From contig BEXV01001853.1 of assembly GCA_003118195.1 (NCBI GenBank), positions 3,642-66,661 on the forward strand: a stretch of DNA of 63,020 bases, given 5' to 3'. This document shows, one piece after another, positions 61,401 to 63,020 of the stretch; the first letter of the stretch is position 1, and every line of letters starts with the position of its first letter. Below the pieces are notes generated by a model. It saw nothing but the letters and a program-made list of their open reading frames with translations. It was not told the origin of the DNA and ran no database searches. Origin of the DNA: Hemicentrotus pulcherrimus (Eukaryota > Echinodermata > Echinoidea > Camarodonta > Strongylocentrotidae). A program made the translations under genes and the position numbers.

Positions 61401-61440
61401 ACCATACTGGGACTGGATGATGAGAGTGGAGAATTCTCAG
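40389..61440 (+). CDS. FNIP: Folliculin-interacting protein gene, 5' part (six exons visible)
   Basis: Homologue of vertebrate FNIP1/FNIP2, partners of folliculin that work at the lysosome in Rag GTPase/mTORC1 and AMPK signalling. Exons: 40389-40483, 58301-58427, 59094-59201, 59584-59744, 60511-60611, 61360-61440; all GT-AG and phase-consistent. Key matches to human FNIP1: QIRLVVIKECDVKGKK ([15 protein letters not shown]), MLGEMLFGSIPMSSNGPIIK ([20 protein letters not shown]), MPPKVMLSRVF (SPPQLMLSKVF) and an ARS-type segment (ARSMPMP). About 224 codons are visible of a protein usually over 1,000 residues. Codon 178 (60551-60553) is TGA in frame. Which vertebrate paralogue it resembles more cannot be judged. 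Confidence 0.88.
40874..41560. repeat. 687-bp inverted repeat (foldback) in FNIP intron 1
   Basis: Left arm 40874-41156 and right arm 41179-41560 are complementary over most of their length. GTTAGTCTCTGATTTGGGTA matches the reverse of TACCCAAATCAGAGGCTAAC; GTTCACGTTCGGTGTTA, GATGCATATCCGGTGCATCT and GCGCATGACGTCGTCTAA pair likewise. GAAAAACTGTGCA/TGCACAGTTTTTC closes a short loop. The right arm has about 130 unpaired extra bases (about 41280-41400). No coding capacity. Confidence 0.85.
42577..43034 (+). mobile_element. ACCGTAATTAACG-family element in opposite orientation
   Basis: Ends AACGTTAATTACGGTA. The tRNA-like part reads GGGATGGACGAGCGGTCTAA then GGCGCTGG and GAGATCGAATCC on the plus strand, the best preserved tRNA-Leu resemblance of the family. 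In FNIP intron 1. Confidence 0.7.
43035..46772. other. FNIP intron 1, unassigned stretch
   Basis: No exon, conserved frame or clear repeat. A B-box-like GAAGTTCAAATCTACTTC lies near 45551. Frames here are short and lack family features. Confidence 0.5.
46773..47158 (+). mobile_element. TTAAAGGGATC TIR element
   Basis: Begins TTAAAGGGATCCGGTAAC, ends AAACGATCCCTTTAA. About 386 bp, non-coding, matching 49044-49434 in reverse. TTAA at both ends suits a piggyBac-type target site but no transposase is seen. Confidence 0.78.
47255..47420 (-). repeat. Retroelement 3'-tail-like fragment
   Basis: The minus strand reads GGCGCCTTGAGCATCTCTTG then GAGTGGATATGTGCGC and ATTATTATTAG-type tail, the layout of SINE/LINE 3' ends elsewhere in the window. 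No head. Confidence 0.5.
49044..49434 (-). mobile_element. TTAAAGGGATC TIR element, inverted copy
   Basis: Reverse complement of 46773-47158 along nearly its whole length, with outer TTAAAGTGATCG and GGATCCCTTTAA. The two lie 1.9 kb apart and could form a snapback. Confidence 0.78.
49823..50338. mobile_element. TTAAAGGTAATACAAAG TIR element
   Basis: Ends TTAAAGGTAATACAAAGTTT and AAACTTTGTAATACCTTTAA. A 24-bp direct tandem repeat (AAGATATTAATTAAGC type) lies at about 49979-50030. Non-coding; in FNIP intron 1. Confidence 0.78.
50620..50812 (-). mobile_element. tRNA-derived SINE (second family)
   Basis: Head on minus strand: TAGCTCAGTCGGTAGAGCAG and GGGTTCGAAACC; the body shares TCCCTTTGGTAAGGCATTAA with the other copies. 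In FNIP intron 1. Confidence 0.8.
53479..53640 (-). mobile_element. SINE-like fragment with B-box
   Basis: On the minus strand a GGGTTCAAATCCC B-box is followed by CCTTTGGCAAGACATTAATC and CACATTTGCCACTCTCCACC, shared with the SINE at 3040. Similar fragments lie at 51000-51175 (+), 52085-52150 (-) and 62520-62665 (-). Confidence 0.6.
54520..54640 (+). repeat. CT-rich microsatellite
   Basis: Long TCTCTCTC run with TTTC interruptions, producing a spurious Ser/Leu/Phe open frame (54451-54735). Confidence 0.9.
54914..55260. mobile_element. TIR element with 40-bp ends
   Basis: Left end ACACTATAGGCCTGCCTTCA (continuing TCAGACCGAAGTTGCACAATA) and right end TATTGTGCAACTCCTGTCTG (continuing ATGAAGACAGGCCTATAGGTGT) are inverted over about 42 bp. 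The interior has ATAACCCGCTA / TAGCCCGGG-like strings. Non-autonomous. Confidence 0.82.
56288..56445. repeat. Palindromic element
   Basis: GTTACAAATAATTGTATTTC continuing AATAGTCAGAA is inverted as TTCTGACTATTGAAATATAA continuing TTATTTGTTGC. Inner GGTTAGGTAG/CTACCTAG also pair. Hairpin of about 150 bp. Confidence 0.78.
57182..57505 (+). repeat. G-rich minisatellite (GGGAGGGGCATGGGAGGAGG type)
   Basis: Irregular tandem units of GGGAGGGGCAT and GGGAGGAGGAT over 300 bp, then GGATGGATGGATGG. Many GGG/GGGG runs in close succession allow G-quadruplex formation. Open frames on both strands here are by-products of the repeat. Confidence 0.85.
58301..58427 (+). CDS. FNIP: FNIP exon 2: QIRLVVIKECDVKGKK
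   Basis: After TGTTTTCAG. WQAPLLEEKQIRLVVIKECD then VKGKKTIIDSKAIHKV corresponds to human [20 protein letters not shown] and ERRGRNVLFDSS, the first strand of the N-terminal Longin-like domain. Ends in phase 0 before GTAAAT. Confidence 0.88.
58577..58900 (+). repeat. Repeat beginning TCTCGCCTGCGTAGC
   Basis: Opens GTCTCGCCTGCGTAGCAAAA then AGCGAGACATAGGCGCCGC, with GCGTAATGCAGGCAAGACCG near its end as partial inverted terminus. Sits in the FNIP intron between exons 2 and 3. Confidence 0.55.
59094..59201 (+). CDS. FNIP: FNIP exon 3: Asn/Ser/Thr-rich linker
   Basis: Thirty-six codons (TTTNRSSPRCRHNAN onward to LDGYK) between TTGTCAG and GTAAGT, phase 0 both sides. It corresponds to the poorly conserved loop between the first and second conserved blocks of FNIP and has no diagnostic motif itself. 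Support comes from phase, splice sites and position. Confidence 0.7.
59265..59515 (+). pseudogene. 3' end of a non-LTR retrotransposon
   Basis: Reads FTVSGSKYWNNLPLKVRQSS then SRKALKTLFFGSL, the typical A-LWNSLP-IR-S-LKT-LF end of L2/CR1-like elements, followed by GTAAGCGCTTTGGGCCTTAT and a GCGTGGTATAAGTAATAATG tail. 5'-truncated, in the FNIP intron between exons 3 and 4. Confidence 0.75.
59584..59744 (+). CDS. FNIP: FNIP exon 4: MLGEMLFGSIPMSSNG
   Basis: Strongest FNIP block: PGSDVKMLGEMLFGSIPMSS, then NGPIIKVHTFKMPPKVMLSR and VFQLKPPDEQ. Human FNIP1 has [20 protein letters not shown] followed by IHQIRSPPQLMLSKVF. Ends CAATT|GTAAGT in phase 2. Confidence 0.92.
59905..60060 (-). repeat. Degenerate CCTAA/telomere-like stretch
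   Basis: Scattered CCCTAACCC, CCTAATCTTAATCTTAATCC and CTAACCCTAACCATAACTC. Decayed interstitial repeat in the intron between FNIP exons 4 and 5. Confidence 0.6.
60511..60611 (+). CDS. FNIP: FNIP exon 5 with an in-frame TGA
   Basis: Good acceptor (T-tract, TTATCAG) and donor G|GTGAGT. In the phase set by exon 4 it reads ETDGGDKDSISLY, then TGA (60551-60553), then ADMTIPRSISTTSLPSVEI, and its end phase fits exon 6, which resumes an FNIP-like ARS motif. The only frame that joins both neighbours is broken by this one codon. Nearby AG acceptors do not avoid it, and skipping the 101-nt exon shifts the frame. A base error, polymorphism, true null or stop readthrough are all possible. Confidence 0.7.
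61360..61440 (+). CDS. FNIP: FNIP exon 6: ARSMPMPIAMPTPPT
   Basis: Split codon G|CT gives Ala, then RSMPMPIAMPTPPTILGLDD and ESGEFS. It resembles the human ARSASLSSLLITPFPSPNSS phospho-loop region in position and in its ARS start. Ends in phase 1 before GTATGT. The next exon is beyond the window or not recognisable within it. Confidence 0.7.
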
Positions 61441-63020
61441 GTATGTTATTTATCAACAAGAGCTTAATTTCAAAAGGAGCTAAATCCACTATTGATGAAA
61501 CTTGAGTTATTGATATCAGAACATCTTTCACCTATATTTTGGGAGCAATTATGAAAAAATGCACCTTTTAATATCAGCTTTCCATAGAAGCCTGGTAAAC
61601 AATTTCCTTTTCTCCAAAGTTACAAAAATGGATTTAGCTCCTTGTAGAATTAAACTCTTCATATACAGATAACAACTTAATTATTCATACCCCTTGAAAG
61701 TTTGTTGCTTTTTGTGTTTTTCCGTAACTCAAGAATGGAAGGTGGACTGGTTGAGTAAGGGCCATTGTTGATTACTTTTGGATGTAAGCTATGAAATGTC
61801 ACATTCTCTAGACACTTAAATCTTGACAAATCAACAAAGAAGCAGTGGTAGAAATGGTAGTAGCAAGCAGCGTTTAAAATAATAATTGCAGTGGAAATGG
61901 CATTGAAAAGAAGAAGTTAGTTGTAGTAAAAGTAGTCCAGGAAATAGCAGGGAAATTATGTGGAGTTATAACTACTTTTGTTATGAATAAGCCCTTGCAT
62001 TTCTATTAGCAGCTAGATGTAAGCCCAGTTGCATATGCATAATCACACGATCTAAAATGTGCAATGGTGTGATCACAGTAGCAGTATTACAATAGTTCAC
62101 GAAAGAAGAATAGCTTGTACATATAGCAGTGAAGGAAACATTATGTGAAAGGCATATTGATATCTCTACTTTCATTGTGATTAGCCGAGGCATTCCCATT
62201 AATAGCAATCACAGGTTCATATAAAGGGAAATCACCTGTTTTATGATCACATGTTTATTTTTGCATTGTCTCCTTCCGCACTTACTTCCTCTTCCCGACC
62301 ATTGTCAGGGCTGTGTTTGGTTTTACCTGTTAAGGGATGGAACGTAACATCCATTGTGCAAAAATAATAATCTGGATTTACATAGCACTTGATAAGAAAT
62401 ATAGTCTCTAAGAGCTTCGCAGATATTTTTATCACGTTCATCAGATTCATTCACGCCCAATCTCCACTCCCTGGGGAGATTTATTACCATATGGTCACAG
62501 TAAGGGCATATGGCAATTACTAAAACAAAGGCTTTGGTCATCCTACTGGGTCCCCATTTCTCTCCTGGGTATGGATTGGCAATTGTAGATTAATGCCTAA
62601 GGACATTAGCGCCTTGTTGGGGATCGAAACCACGACCTGTGCATTGCTTAATAGTTTGATACTGTTAGATGTGCTCTCGATCTGTCTTATGAGCCTAGAG
62701 CTTGCCTGTATATTTCAGGTTCCCTGTCTAATACTCTAGTGATGAAAAAAGAAACGATATAAGACTCTGAACAGTGATCTCTGAAAGAAAATGACATGTA
62801 GCCTTCTAATCTAGCTTCATCCTGAAAACGTTTGTATAAACATATGTACAGCTCGTCACATCGGAGGAAAGGAAACAAAACTTTAATTTCAAGGTTGTAT
62901 TTTGAAATCAGGGGGGTGTTTCACAAAGATCCTAAGTTGAACTTAACTCTAAGTGTGACTTAAAAGTTATGGAGAGCCATTTGTAGCCTTAATTCAAATA
63001 TATTCAAAAGTGGAAAAACA
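61441..63020. other. FNIP intron 6 or beyond, unassigned
   Basis: No further FNIP exon recognised. A SINE-like fragment lies at 62520-62665, and a TGTTTCACAAAGATCCTAAG string near 62920 looks like the start of another palindromic repeat cut by the window end. Confidence 0.45.

Overview
This is a eukaryotic (metazoan) genomic window. Two intron-rich protein genes lie on the + strand in a background of interspersed repeats. The repeat types point to an echinoderm, most likely a sea urchin: tRNA-derived SINEs with ATT-repeat tails, short terminal-inverted-repeat elements such as the TACAGTCAAACCTG family, and a tandem repeat carrying AGGTCA motifs. The species call is an inference from repeat style and was not checked against any database.

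Region 1 (55-34696) holds almost all of a DDX46/Prp5 orthologue, the DEAD-box ATPase that acts with U2 snRNP in branch-site selection. Twenty-two coding exons join in consistent phase to about 1,176 residues. They run from the arginine/serine-rich N-terminus through the DPLDAF motif and both RecA-like domains to a C-terminal tail ending RYKVL. The first coding exon, expected to hold about six residues, lies upstream of the window. Two stretches of the gene, each with one exon, occur twice with a single n between the copies (12240-14608/14610-16978 and 31457-32986/32988-34497). These look like unmerged assembly overlaps. Separately, three introns carry degraded tandem copies of the edge of a neighbouring exon, spaced at roughly 150-220 bp.

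Region 2 (34697-about 40000) holds the DDX46 3' UTR, a decayed non-LTR retrotransposon flanked by related direct repeats, and simple repeats.

Region 3 (40389-window end) is the 5' part of a folliculin-interacting protein (FNIP) gene. Exon 1 is at 40389-40483, followed by an intron of about 17.8 kb full of repeats, including a 687-bp inverted repeat. Five more exons lie at 58301-61440. The fifth exon carries an in-frame TGA although both sides of it read as FNIP-like protein. The rest of FNIP is beyond the window.

The two genes have no obvious functional link (splicing helicase; nutrient-sensing Rag/mTORC1 regulator). Both map to human 5q31.1, which suggests old linkage. No bacterial features, CRISPR arrays, rRNA genes or intact tRNA genes were found.
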